From Streptomyces hygroscopicus (GTDB taxonomy: Bacteria; Actinomycetota; Actinomycetes; Streptomycetales; Streptomycetaceae): a stretch of DNA of 64,000 nucleotides. How positions within the stretch are numbered: the first letter of the stretch is position 1; the number at the start of each line of letters is the position of its first letter. The notes under the pieces are model-generated. The model did no database searches and had not been told where the DNA came from. It saw only the letters and a list, made by a program, of their open reading frames with translations. Made by a program: the position numbers and the translations under genes. This document shows positions 35,634 to 43,193 of this stretch, piece by piece. The DNA is taken from assembly GCA_002021875.1 (NCBI GenBank), contig CP018627.1:1-64000 (forward strand). Direction: 5' to 3'.

Positions 35634-36063
35634 TAGATCGGCTAGGCCCCCCGGGAGGCTCACCAGACCCGGACCGATCCCGATCGAGCTCCTCCATCAC
35701 CCGGCTCCGGAGGAGCTCGTACTCCTCACGGAGGCGACGCCACTCAGTGACGGGCCGGCGGGGGACGACGGTGCCGCCGGTGACGGTCTCCTCCGGCCTG
35801 AACTGTCCCCGGGTGAGGTCGATCTCGACCCCCATGCCTATGCGGTTCCACCAGTGGTAGTCCCTGAACTCCCCGTTGACACGGACCTCGCCGCGGATCA
35901 ACTCGCCGCCGAGCAAGTCGTTGAGGACCATGGCAGTGACCCCGCACTGGCCCCGAGCTGGGTTTTCCGTGCTCCACTGCGGTAGGTCCTCCGGCGGGCA
36001 CGTGTCGGCACCCCAGCTGTTGTGAACGGCACGTTCGATGTCAGTAAGAAGCAACGGCGTCAT
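35479..36063 (-). CDS. YunG-like passenger protein, C-terminus altered by IS5
   Basis: From ATG 36063 the protein reads LLLTDIERAVHNSWGADTCP, then NPARGQCGVTAMVLNDLLGG and HWWNRIGMGVEIDLTRGQF, like the YunG family of small proteins of unknown function. Its native end would be SRSS and a stop just beyond 35636. The IS5 insertion removed that stop, so the frame now runs about 50 residues into IS5 antisense sequence before stopping at 35479. It is convergent with istB inside the IS21 element, so it is a passenger gene. Confidence 0.65.
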   Translation of the reverse strand: MTPLLLTDIERAVHNSWGADTCPPEDLPQWSTENPARGQCGVTAMVLNDLLGGELIRGEVRVNGEFRDYHWWNRIGMGVEIDLTRGQFRPEETVTGGTVVPRRPVTEWRRLREEYELLRSRVMEELDRDRSGSGEPPGGPSRSRVRLQTDLAQSRNDARPTAASYEVAVFSYLVAIPRKPLRRLKQRSTTLRRR

Positions 36064-36163
36064 GACGAGCATTCTCGCAACGGCCACTGACAACCGGACC
36101 GCCCCTGAAGTCACTCACGGCGGGCACCTGGGGAATTACGTGACCACACCCCTGGGGAATTAC

Positions 36164-36337
36164 GCGGTCGTTGACATGGTGCTCGGCTGCGAGATCGGCG
36201 ACCTGCTGATCCCGGAACCGCAGAAGGTCACCCGCCCCGGCGAGGAGAACATCACCCAGACCGCTTTCGGCGCCGCCGCACCGGTTCCGACGGTGGTGCC
36301 CAAGCGCCGCGACGGCCGGTCGCTGCCGCCTGCATGA
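36164..36337 (+). pseudogene. HTH gene of the degraded trio, 3' fragment
   Basis: After the right end of the IS21-like element the frame reads VVDMVLGCEIGDLLIPEPQK and ends RRDGRSLPPA at 36337. This is the tail of a small Cro/CI-type HTH protein, equivalent to the intact one at 47804-48139 (AAFCDILACTPADLV). The helix-turn-helix itself has been lost. Its stop overlaps the next gene's ATG at 36334. Confidence 0.65.
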
Positions 36338-37923
36338 GCCGGTATCCGAAGGGCTACCGCAAGCCCACCGACTCCTGTGACGGCTGCCTGGCCTGGGGCG
36401 ACTTCAGCGGACGACTCTGCCCTGCCTGCTACATGTTCGGCCGCAGCCACGCGACGGCCGTCTGCGCCGGCTGCCACCGCACCCAGCCACTGAAGTGGGA
36501 TTACTGCCGTCTGTGCTGGTGCCAGGCCCGGCTGGGCACCCAGGCCGCTATCGACCGACCGGCCGCCGAGGCCGACGTGAGAGCCCGCCTCAACGCGGTC
36601 CGGCACCACCAGCTGTTCTTCATGGGCATGCACCACCGCAACGGATCAGCACCCGCTCCGCGGCAGCGTGGCGGACGGCGGGGCGCCCCTCGAAAACCGC
36701 CGCCCGCGCCGGCCTGGCGGCCGAATGCCGACCGGAGACAGCTGCCGCTGTTCGGACAGGTCCCGCGTGACTACGACCGCCTCGACCCAGCCGACGCCGC
36801 CCAGGCCAGCCCGTGGCGGCCTGGGCGAAATACCTCGCCCACCAGCTCGCCGAGGCCCGTGGCTGGGGACGCGGCATCCGCTTCGCCGTCAACCGCGGCC
36901 TGGCCCTCGTCCTCACCGGCTATGTCGAGGACGACGTCATCCGGCACACAGAGATCTTCGCCCCGCTGCGGGCCCTGGACCTGCGGGTCGGCCACGTCGT
37001 CACGGTCCTGGAGGAGATGGGGATCTTCGAGGACGACAGCGAACCCTCCTTCGAGGGCTGGATCGCAGCGAGGCTGGAGGGCCTCGCACCCGGCATCCGT
37101 TCGGAGGCCGAGCGCTGGACCCGCGTCCTGCGCGACGGTGGCCCCCGCAGCCTCCCGCGACGGGAAGGAACGGTCTGGCTCTACCTCAACCGAGTCCGTC
37201 CGGCCCTGCTGGAATGGTCTAACCGCTACGACCGCCTGCGGGAAGTGACCCGCGACGACGTTCTCACCTACGTCAAGACACTGCACGGCCGCCAGCGGCA
37301 TGACCAACTCGTGGCCCTGCGCTCGCTGTTCACCTGGGCCAAGCGGAATGGGCTGATCTTCCGCAACCCGACTAGCCGGATCAAGGTCGGACAGTACGAG
37401 TACGCCGTGCTGCAACCGCTGGTCCCCGCTCAGGTCGACCGCTCCGTCACGGTGGCCACCACCCCGGCGACACGGCTCATCCTCACCCTCGCGGCGGTCC
37501 ATGCCGCCCGGGTCGCCCAGATCGGCACACTCATGCTCGACGACATCGACCTCGGCAACCGCCGGCTGACCATCGCCGGACGCGTCCGCCCGCTCGACGA
37601 CCTCACCATGAAACTGCTGCTGGACCGGCTGGGGGCACCGGCGAAGCCGGTGGCCGAACACCGCGAACCTCCACCTGCTGGTCAACAACCAGACCGCCAC
37701 CAAGACCAGCCGCGCCAGCAACCACTGGATCAGTGCCTCGATGCGCGGGCAGGACGCGACACTGGAGCGGCTCCGCGTCGACCGGCAACTCGAAGAGGCT
37801 CTGACGCACGGGCCCGATCCTCTTCACCTCGCCGAGGTGTTCGGGCTCGACGAGAAGACCGCGATGCGTTACGCGGACTCCGCACGGGCACTGCTGGAGC
37901 AGGCTGCTGAGGTCGACCCCTGA
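36334..37923 (+). pseudogene. zinc-ribbon recombinase-like gene of the degraded trio, two frameshifts
   Basis: The N-terminal zinc knuckles (CDGCLAWGDFSGRLCPACY, CAGCHRTQPLKWDYCRLCWC) are in frame from 36334. A shift near 36812 is needed to continue as VAAWAKYLAHQLAEARGWGR through LTLAAVHAARVAQIGTLMLDD, and another near 37650 to reach NTANLHLLVNNQTATKTSR and the end at 37923. The core resembles a degenerate tyrosine recombinase. It is the third gene of the module whose first two genes are cut by the IS element. Confidence 0.7.
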
Positions 37924-37928
37924 GTCGA

Positions 37929-38017
37929 CCGCGAACCGATGGGTCCATCCCCCAGAATCAAGGCAACACACCCCCGGGTTCGCGTTGAAGGACCTTCTGT
38001 TTCCGTGAACTCACGGG
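37929..38017. repeat. 89-bp imperfect direct repeat, copy 1
   Basis: Starts 5 nt after the stop of the zinc-ribbon recombinase gene and is repeated at 39901-39989. The last 47 bases match copy 2 at 39 positions. Each copy contains small palindromes; in the last one (CGTGA-AC-TCACG here) both arms change together in copy 2 (CGCGA-AC-TCGCG). Confidence 0.6.
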
Positions 38018-38198
38018 CCGCCGGCACCCCGACTCCCGAAGCTACGACCAAGCACAAAGTAGTGAGTTGCCGCTGGTCACGACCTTGTTGCAGGGTCCGT
38101 GCAGCGGGAAGGGGCCACTTCGGCCAGGCCATGTCGGCCGACAAGGGACGGGACACCTTCGTGTCCGTTGTGGACAGCTTCGGGAGTCCTGGGCCGAC

Positions 38199-38771
38199 TC
38201 AGCGGGCCATCGGAGCCGACAGCGTGACCGCCTCGCGCAACTCGTCGGAGGCCTGGGTGATGAGCTGGGAGAGGGAGGCGTCCAGGGAGGTCAGCCAGCG
38301 GGACGTGGCGCGCCGGTGGATCGCCAGCACCACGTCGATGATGAAGCGTGCCTTGCCGGGCTCGACGCCGCGGCGCTCGAGCGCCAGCGCCAGCGCGTCG
38401 GCGATGTCGGCGAGTTTGATCAGATCGCGCTCAGCCAGTGCCGGGTTGGCGGCGATCACTCTGACGCGGCGCAGCAGGAACTCGCGCGGGCGAAAGATCT
38501 CCTCGGCGGTTCTCAGCGCGGTCAGCAGCGCCTCGATCGGCGTGAGGCCCGGGTCAGTCGCCTCGACCTGGGCGACGAGGTGGGCCTCGAGTTCGTTACC
38601 GGCGAAGAGGACTTCCCGCTTGTCGGGGAAGTAGCGGTAGAAGGAGCGCTCCTTCAGACCGGCGGCGCCCGCGATCTGCGCGACCGAGGTGCGCTCGTAC
38701 CCCTGTGTCTCGAACAGCTCGAGCGCCGCGCGCTCGAGCCGGCCTTGTGCGTCGGATTCCCATCTCGGCAT
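38199..38771 (-). CDS. TetR family repressor
   Basis: 190-residue regulator. The N-terminal HTH is classic: AALELFETQGYERTSVAQIA, then GLKERSFYRYFPDKREVLFA, followed by a helical ligand-binding domain. I chose ATG 38771 (MPRWESD). It is divergent from an NADP-dependent oxidoreductase and separated by palindromic operators, so it very probably represses that gene and itself in response to a small, perhaps quinone- or aldehyde-like, ligand. Confidence 0.9.
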   Translation of the reverse strand: MPRWESDAQGRLERAALELFETQGYERTSVAQIAGAAGLKERSFYRYFPDKREVLFAGNELEAHLVAQVEATDPGLTPIEALLTALRTAEEIFRPREFLLRRVRVIAANPALAERDLIKLADIADALALALERRGVEPGKARFIIDVVLAIHRRATSRWLTSLDASLSQLITQASDELREAVTLSAPMAR

Positions 38772-38785
38772 ACCCACCAGGATAC

Positions 38786-38837
38786 GACAACAGCATCTGT
38801 TGTCACGATGATATCGTCGACGACAACAGATGCTGTC
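38786..38837. promoter_or_regulatory. TetR operator pair
   Basis: A perfect 19-bp palindrome GACAACAGCATCTGTTGTC lies at 38786-38804 and a second, shorter version at 38822-38837 (GACAACAGATGCTGTC), with a further small palindrome between. They lie between the divergent TetR and oxidoreductase starts and are the obvious binding sites for the TetR protein. Confidence 0.75.
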
Positions 38838-38854
38838 ATCACTTGGAGATCGTC

Positions 38855-39805
38855 ATGAAGGCGCTTCAGTTCGACCGGTTCGGGTCCCCGGACGTGATCG
38901 TGCTCCGCGACGTCCCACAGCCCGAGCCGGGACCCGGTCAGATCCGGATCGCCGTGCGGGCATGCGGCCTGACACCGGCCGACTGGCACGTCGTCGACGG
39001 TCTCCTCGCCGACCGTCTGCCGCCGCTGCCGCGCGGGCTCGGCCTCGAGATCGCGGGCACCGTCGACGCGCTCGGCGAGGGCGTCACCGGCGTCCGGATC
39101 GGCGACCGCGTGTTCGGCCCGGCCACCTTCCACGGCCCGACGGCCGGCGCCGCCGAGTACGCGCTGATGCCGGCCTGGGCACGCATCCCCGAAGGCGTCA
39201 CCGCCGAGCAGGCCGCCGCGCTGCCGATGGCGGCCGAGACGGCGTGGCGCGCGCTCGACGACCTCGGCGTCCAGCCGGGTGAGCTGCTGCTCGTCCACGG
39301 CGCGGGTACCACCGTGGGTGAGGCAGCGGTGCGCTTCGCGCTGCACCGGGGTATTCGGGTGATCGCCACCGCCGGGCCGACTCGGGCCGCGGCCCTGGAT
39401 GAGATCGGCGCCCAGGTGACCGCCTACGGCGAGGGCATGGCTGAACGTGTCAGCGCACTGGCCGGAGGCCGCGTCGACCGCGCCCTGGACACGGCGCCGA
39501 CCGGGGGCCGGATCGACCGCACCGACCAGCCAAGCCCGGCTGGCGGCTCGCTACCGACCCTGATTGAGCTGACCGGGGATCCCGACCGTGTCCTCACCGT
39601 CTCGGACTTCGCCGCCGCGGCTGAGCTGGGCGTCCGGACCACCACCGAGATCCGCTATGAGCAGATGGACGAGTTCGCCCGGCTCGCCGGCGAAGGCATC
39701 TTGGTCGTACCGGTCGCCCGCACCTACACGCTCGACCAGGTCCAGGAAGCGGCCAAGCTCAGCCAGTCCCGCCGACCCGGCGGCAAGCTCATGCTCGTCC
39801 TGTGA
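38855..39805 (+). CDS. NADP-dependent quinone-oxidoreductase-like MDR protein
   Basis: 316-residue medium-chain dehydrogenase/reductase. A GroES-like half (VRACGLTPADWHVVDG, PRGLGLEIAGTVDALGEGV) is followed by a Rossmann half (LLVHGAGTTVGEAAVRFALH) and the C-terminal EAAKLSQSRRPGGKLMLVL. There are no zinc ligands, so it belongs to the zeta-crystallin-like quinone reductases. ATG 38855 has GGAGA upstream. Controlled by the divergent TetR; the substrate may be an electrophile or quinone (inference). Confidence 0.9.
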   Translation: MKALQFDRFGSPDVIVLRDVPQPEPGPGQIRIAVRACGLTPADWHVVDGLLADRLPPLPRGLGLEIAGTVDALGEGVTGVRIGDRVFGPATFHGPTAGAAEYALMPAWARIPEGVTAEQAAALPMAAETAWRALDDLGVQPGELLLVHGAGTTVGEAAVRFALHRGIRVIATAGPTRAAALDEIGAQVTAYGEGMAERVSALAGGRVDRALDTAPTGGRIDRTDQPSPAGGSLPTLIELTGDPDRVLTVSDFAAAAELGVRTTTEIRYEQMDEFARLAGEGILVVPVARTYTLDQVQEAAKLSQSRRPGGKLMLVL

Positions 39806-39900
39806 TCACCCTGCCGGCCTGACAAAGCCAGACCACCTCGACGAGGAGCGGGGTCAGGCCTCTTTTCCAGGCCGACCTCGAAGCCGCTCCCGCATGTTCG

Positions 39901-39989
39901 CCGCGAACCCACGGGTCAACCCCCGAGAATGGCGTCCCTGAACCCTCGGGTTCCCGCTGAAGAAGCTTCAGTTTCCGCGAACTCGCGGG
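39901..39989. repeat. 89-bp imperfect direct repeat, copy 2
   Basis: Same length and order as 37929-38017, in the same orientation, so the TetR/oxidoreductase pair is bracketed. It contains CTGAAG-AAG-CTTCAG and CGCGA-AC-TCGCG palindromes. It ends 16 nt before the left end of the Tn3-family transposon. Confidence 0.6.
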
Positions 39990-40054
39990 GATCTCCGGGT
40001 GTGAGTAGTTGCGGTACAGAAAGTGCCGGTGAGATTGATCTTGCTCGGGTCTGC

Positions 40055-40498
40055 CTACCTTGCGAGTGCTTCGACCTGACGGGGGACGGCGCCGGCGCGT
40101 AGCTCGCGCAGGTCCGGGATGTGGTTGTAGAGGGTGCCCGGGGAGACGCCCAGGAGCTTGGCGATCGAGGTGATGGAGCGGCCGGGGTCGGGCAGCAGGT
40201 CGCGGGCGGCGCGGATGATCTCCTCGGTGGCGACGCTGGGGCGTCCGCCGACCCGGCCGCGGGCGCGGGCGGCGGCGAGGCCCTCCTTGGTACCGATGAC
40301 GATGAGTTCGCGGATGAACTCGGCGAGCGCGGCGAAGACGTGGAAGACGAGCCGGCCGCCGGGGGTGGTGGTGTCGACGTTCTCGTGCAGTGAGGTGAAG
40401 CCGATGCCGCGCTCGCGCAGCTCGGCGACCATGTTGATGAGGTCCTGGAGGCTGCGGCCGTAGCGGTCGAGCGAGGGGACCACGAGCGTGAGCGGCTC
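40055..40498 (-). pseudogene. serine recombinase (Tn3 resolvase), N-terminus lost
   Basis: The remaining 147 residues start within the catalytic domain (PLTLVVPSLDRYGRSLQDLI) and run through RERGIGFTSLHENVDTTTPGG, ALAEFIRELI and the C-terminal HTH (SITSIAKLLGVSPGTLYNHI). The first 60 or so residues, with the catalytic serine, are missing; the open frame upstream to 40777 is unrelated. The element therefore probably cannot resolve its own cointegrates. Confidence 0.8.
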
Positions 40499-40580
40499 GG
40501 CGACGAGCCCTTCTGCGCCGTCCGCTGGCTCCTGAGTGGTCGTCAGGTCCCCGGACCATGTCAGATAACGGCAGTCCGGG

Positions 40581-40682
40581 GTTCTTGAACGACCGAGGTT
40601 CTTGAAGGGTTTCTGAAGGCTTCCGAGGAGGTGGGCACCCTTCCGGGAGGGATCTTCAGAAAACGAACAACTCTTGAAGATC
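40581..40682. promoter_or_regulatory. possible remnant res region
   Basis: Upstream of the truncated resolvase there are two direct copies of GTTCTTGAA (40581-40589 and 40599-40607) and further TCTTGAAGA/TCTTCAGA-type repeats to about 40682. Repeated subsites beside a resolvase gene are expected of a Tn3 res site, but the layout is not clear enough to assign subsites. Confidence 0.3.
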
Positions 40683-40807
40683 CAGCAGGCGATCTGCCCG
40701 AATTCACTCCCGACACCTTCATCTGCACCCAACCAGCTGCCACAACCACCGCACCGGCTCCCAAAAGACCACCGCACCGCTTCACGAGGGCATGCGGTGT
40801 CTGAGCG

Positions 40808-42202
40808 TCAGATGACGAGGGTGTGACTCTCGGCGGGTGCGTCCAGGAGCGTGGCGACGGTTGCCAGTCCTTGCCGTACGCGCTCGTCGGTGCTCTCGTG
40901 GCTGAGGCAGAGCCGGACAGCGGCAGGTGCCTCGGCCGCGGTGGCGAACGTCTCGGCGGTGTTGAGGAGTACGCCGGAGCGTTCGGCGGCGGCGGCGAAG
41001 GCCCTCGCCGTCCAGTACTGCGGCAGGACGAGCCACACGTGCGCCCCTTGCGGATGAGCATAGTGGACATGGCCGGAGAGCAGCCTGCGAGCCATGGCCT
41101 GCCGCCGTGCCGCGTGTGAGCGCTGAGCCTCACTGAGTCGAGTTGCCGTGCCGTCCTTGATCCAGCGGCTCGCGATCTCGGCAATCAGGGGCGGCGGCAT
41201 CCACGATGAGACCGCGACGGCGGCGCTGATCGCTGGAAGCAGTCGGTCGGGGGCATGGACGTACCCGGCGCGGAGCCCCGGCGCCATGGATTTCGAGACG
41301 CTAGTGACGAAGACTGTGTGATCGGGTGCGAAGACCGACAGCGGCAACGGTCGGCTGTCGGGCAGGAACCCGAAGACGTCGTCCTCGACAATGACCAGGT
41401 CATGAGCGGCGGCGATCCGGGCGATGTGTTCCCGGCGGCCCTCGCCCATCGTCGCGGTGGTCGGCGTTTGCAGGGTCGGTGTGCAGTAGAGCAGCTTGGG
41501 CGCCGTCGACCGGCAGGCGGCTTCCAATGAGTCCGGCACGATGCCCTCGTCATCCATGGCGAGGGCATGGATCCGGACGCCGATATGCGCGGCGAGCGCC
41601 TTGAGCGGCGAGTAGGTCAACCGTTCGGTGAGCAGGGTGTCGCCGGGGCGGAGCAAGGCGAGCAAGGCCGCGCAGATGCCCTGCTGCGCCCCGTTGACGA
41701 GCACGATGCGTTCAGCCTCTGCCTCCAGGCCAAGGCCGCGCAGCAATACGGCTCCGGCCTCGGCGTGCCTGCCCCGCATCTCGCCGCGATCGAGAAGGGC
41801 GGTGAGGCCGTTACTCCCGGCGAGTTCAGCGAGGGTCGCCGACAGCGCCTCCCCGGCCGCGCCGACGAAGGGCAGACCCAGCGAAAGATCGACCGGGCCG
41901 TCGAGAGGTCGCGCCAACGCCACCGGGCCGGCCTGCGGCACAGCGTCAGCCGGACGCACGTAAGTACCTCGGCCGACCTCTCCCACGACATACCCCCGAC
42001 GCTTCGCCTCCGAGTAGGCGCGCATCACCGTGTTCGGTGAAAGGCCGAGCGCCTCTGCCAGCTCCCGCTGTGTCGGCAAACGGTCACCGGTTCGCAAGCG
42101 ACCTGCGGCGATGTCCGCGCCAAGTGCGTCGACGATGGCCTGCGCCCTCGTCCCGCGAGCTTCTGCGATCGAAGGAATCCACATCTCCATAGAGGCAATC
42201 AT
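40808..42202 (-). CDS. MocR-type GntR/aminotransferase regulator
   Basis: 464 residues. Residues about 15-85 form a GntR winged helix (GDRLPTQRELAEALGLSPNT, AYSEAKRRGYVVGEVGRGTY). The rest is a fold-type I aminotransferase domain with VNGAQQGICAALLALLRPGD, IVEDDVFG and the PLP-lysine segment SVSKSMAPGLRAGY. Such proteins use PLP and often a small amine to control neighbouring genes. It is divergent from the GNAT gene inside the Tn3 transposon. The start could be 42202 or a downstream ATG (42187). Confidence 0.9.
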   Translation of the reverse strand: MIASMEMWIPSIAEARGTRAQAIVDALGADIAAGRLRTGDRLPTQRELAEALGLSPNTVMRAYSEAKRRGYVVGEVGRGTYVRPADAVPQAGPVALARPLDGPVDLSLGLPFVGAAGEALSATLAELAGSNGLTALLDRGEMRGRHAEAGAVLLRGLGLEAEAERIVLVNGAQQGICAALLALLRPGDTLLTERLTYSPLKALAAHIGVRIHALAMDDEGIVPDSLEAACRSTAPKLLYCTPTLQTPTTATMGEGRREHIARIAAAHDLVIVEDDVFGFLPDSRPLPLSVFAPDHTVFVTSVSKSMAPGLRAGYVHAPDRLLPAISAAVAVSSWMPPPLIAEIASRWIKDGTATRLSEAQRSHAARRQAMARRLLSGHVHYAHPQGAHVWLVLPQYWTARAFAAAAERSGVLLNTAETFATAAEAPAAVRLCLSHESTDERVRQGLATVATLLDAPAESHTLVI

Positions 42203-42205
42203 GCC

Positions 42206-42243
42206 ATTGCATTGAAACTGCCACGCTATTCAATCGATGTAAT
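42206..42243. promoter_or_regulatory. inverted repeat in the MocR/GNAT intergenic region
   Basis: ATTGAA (42211-42216) and TTCAAT (42229-42234), 12 bp apart, sit just upstream of the MocR start in an AT-rich patch. This spacing suits a dimeric GntR-type protein, so autoregulation is likely (inference). Confidence 0.4.
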
Positions 42244-42320
42244 ATGAGTCGATCGGAAGTCGCAGGCGACGACGTCCACACATCGCGGCGTCGTCGTGAC
42301 TACAAGGGGAGGGTCCGATC

Positions 42321-43172
42321 ATGGTCCAGATCTCGCACCGTGCACCCGGCATACGGAAGCCCGACTCGCCCCCCGTGGGCACGCTGAGGTCGATGCGCAA
42401 ACTACTCCGCCTGGACATGAACGTTGGCTTCGCCCGCGCCGTCCTGGACGGAAAGGTCGAGGGACAGGTCTGGATGTCCGAGTCAGTCGGAGACGGCGCC
42501 ATACATGCCGTCCATCCGTATGGGATGTCACTCGTCTGGGGCGACCGCGTCGACGAGGCGTTCGACGAGCTGATCGGGCGCCTTCGGCTTGGGCGCTATC
42601 GATCGCGGCACGAGTGGCTCCAGATCGATCCGCGGTGGACCGCCCTTCCGTGGGAAGAGCGACTCACCAGGCCGGAGATGCCTGGACAGGTACGACCGAC
42701 CGTCGGCACTCGGATCAACTTTGCGTTCGATTCCGACCGGTTCCGGGCCTCACATGAAGGCGCTATCGCGTCAGGAGACTGGTCGATCGTTCGTGCGGAC
42801 GCGTCGGACTTCGCTCGACCGGGCTCTGTGGTGCCAGCGGAGTTCTGGCGGGACGCCTCGCAGTTCCTCGAACACGGTGGAGGATGGCGCGCCGAGAAGA
42901 ACGGGACACGCGGAGCGCTGGCCTTCACCTCGTTCCAGTTCGAGGACGAACTCGAACTCGGCATCGAGACCGCGCCAGAAGCACGCGGGCAGGGCCTTGC
43001 AACTGCCGTCGCATCCCGCATGATCAAGGATCTCCTTGACCACGGCCTTACTCCCGTCTGGGCCTGCCGAGCAGACAATCTGGCATCTCACCGTTTGGCG
43101 GAGAAGCTGGGCTTTCATCCCGTGAGGCGCCTTCCGTACTACGGCCTAGCAGTCCCCGATCATTCCGCATGA
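42321..43172 (+). CDS. GNAT family N-acetyltransferase
   Basis: 283 residues from ATG 42321 (GGGAGG upstream). The C-terminal half has the acetyl-CoA loop (ELGIETAPEARGQGLATAVA) and the closing ACRADNLASHRLAEKLGFHP of GNAT enzymes; the N-terminal half is a separate helical domain, as in the two-domain GNAT_acetyltr_2 type. It is cargo of the Tn3 transposon, beside a MocR regulator, so it may acetylate an amine or an antibiotic-like compound (inference). It is not a recognisable known resistance enzyme. Confidence 0.85.
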   Translation: MVQISHRAPGIRKPDSPPVGTLRSMRKLLRLDMNVGFARAVLDGKVEGQVWMSESVGDGAIHAVHPYGMSLVWGDRVDEAFDELIGRLRLGRYRSRHEWLQIDPRWTALPWEERLTRPEMPGQVRPTVGTRINFAFDSDRFRASHEGAIASGDWSIVRADASDFARPGSVVPAEFWRDASQFLEHGGGWRAEKNGTRGALAFTSFQFEDELELGIETAPEARGQGLATAVASRMIKDLLDHGLTPVWACRADNLASHRLAEKLGFHPVRRLPYYGLAVPDHSA

Positions 43173-43193
43173 GGCGTCAGGGGCGGGTGCGCG

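Larger units (their letters stand above)
32063..36163. mobile_element. IS21-family element with YunG-like passenger and nested IS5
   Basis: The left end has three spaced repeats (GTAATTCCCCA at 32063 and 32096, a variant at 32118), and the right end has two inverted copies (TGGGGAATTAC at 36129-36139 and 36153-36163). Inside are istA, istB, an IS5 element and a minus-strand YunG-like gene. The left flank is the truncated integrase and the right flank the truncated HTH gene of the same module. There is no target duplication, consistent with an adjacent deletion. Confidence 0.82.

Noticed and set aside
40499..40777. N-terminal 93 residues of the resolvase open frame as genuine protein
   Set aside because: The sequence is unrelated to serine recombinases and overlaps the probable res region; the true N-terminus is missing.
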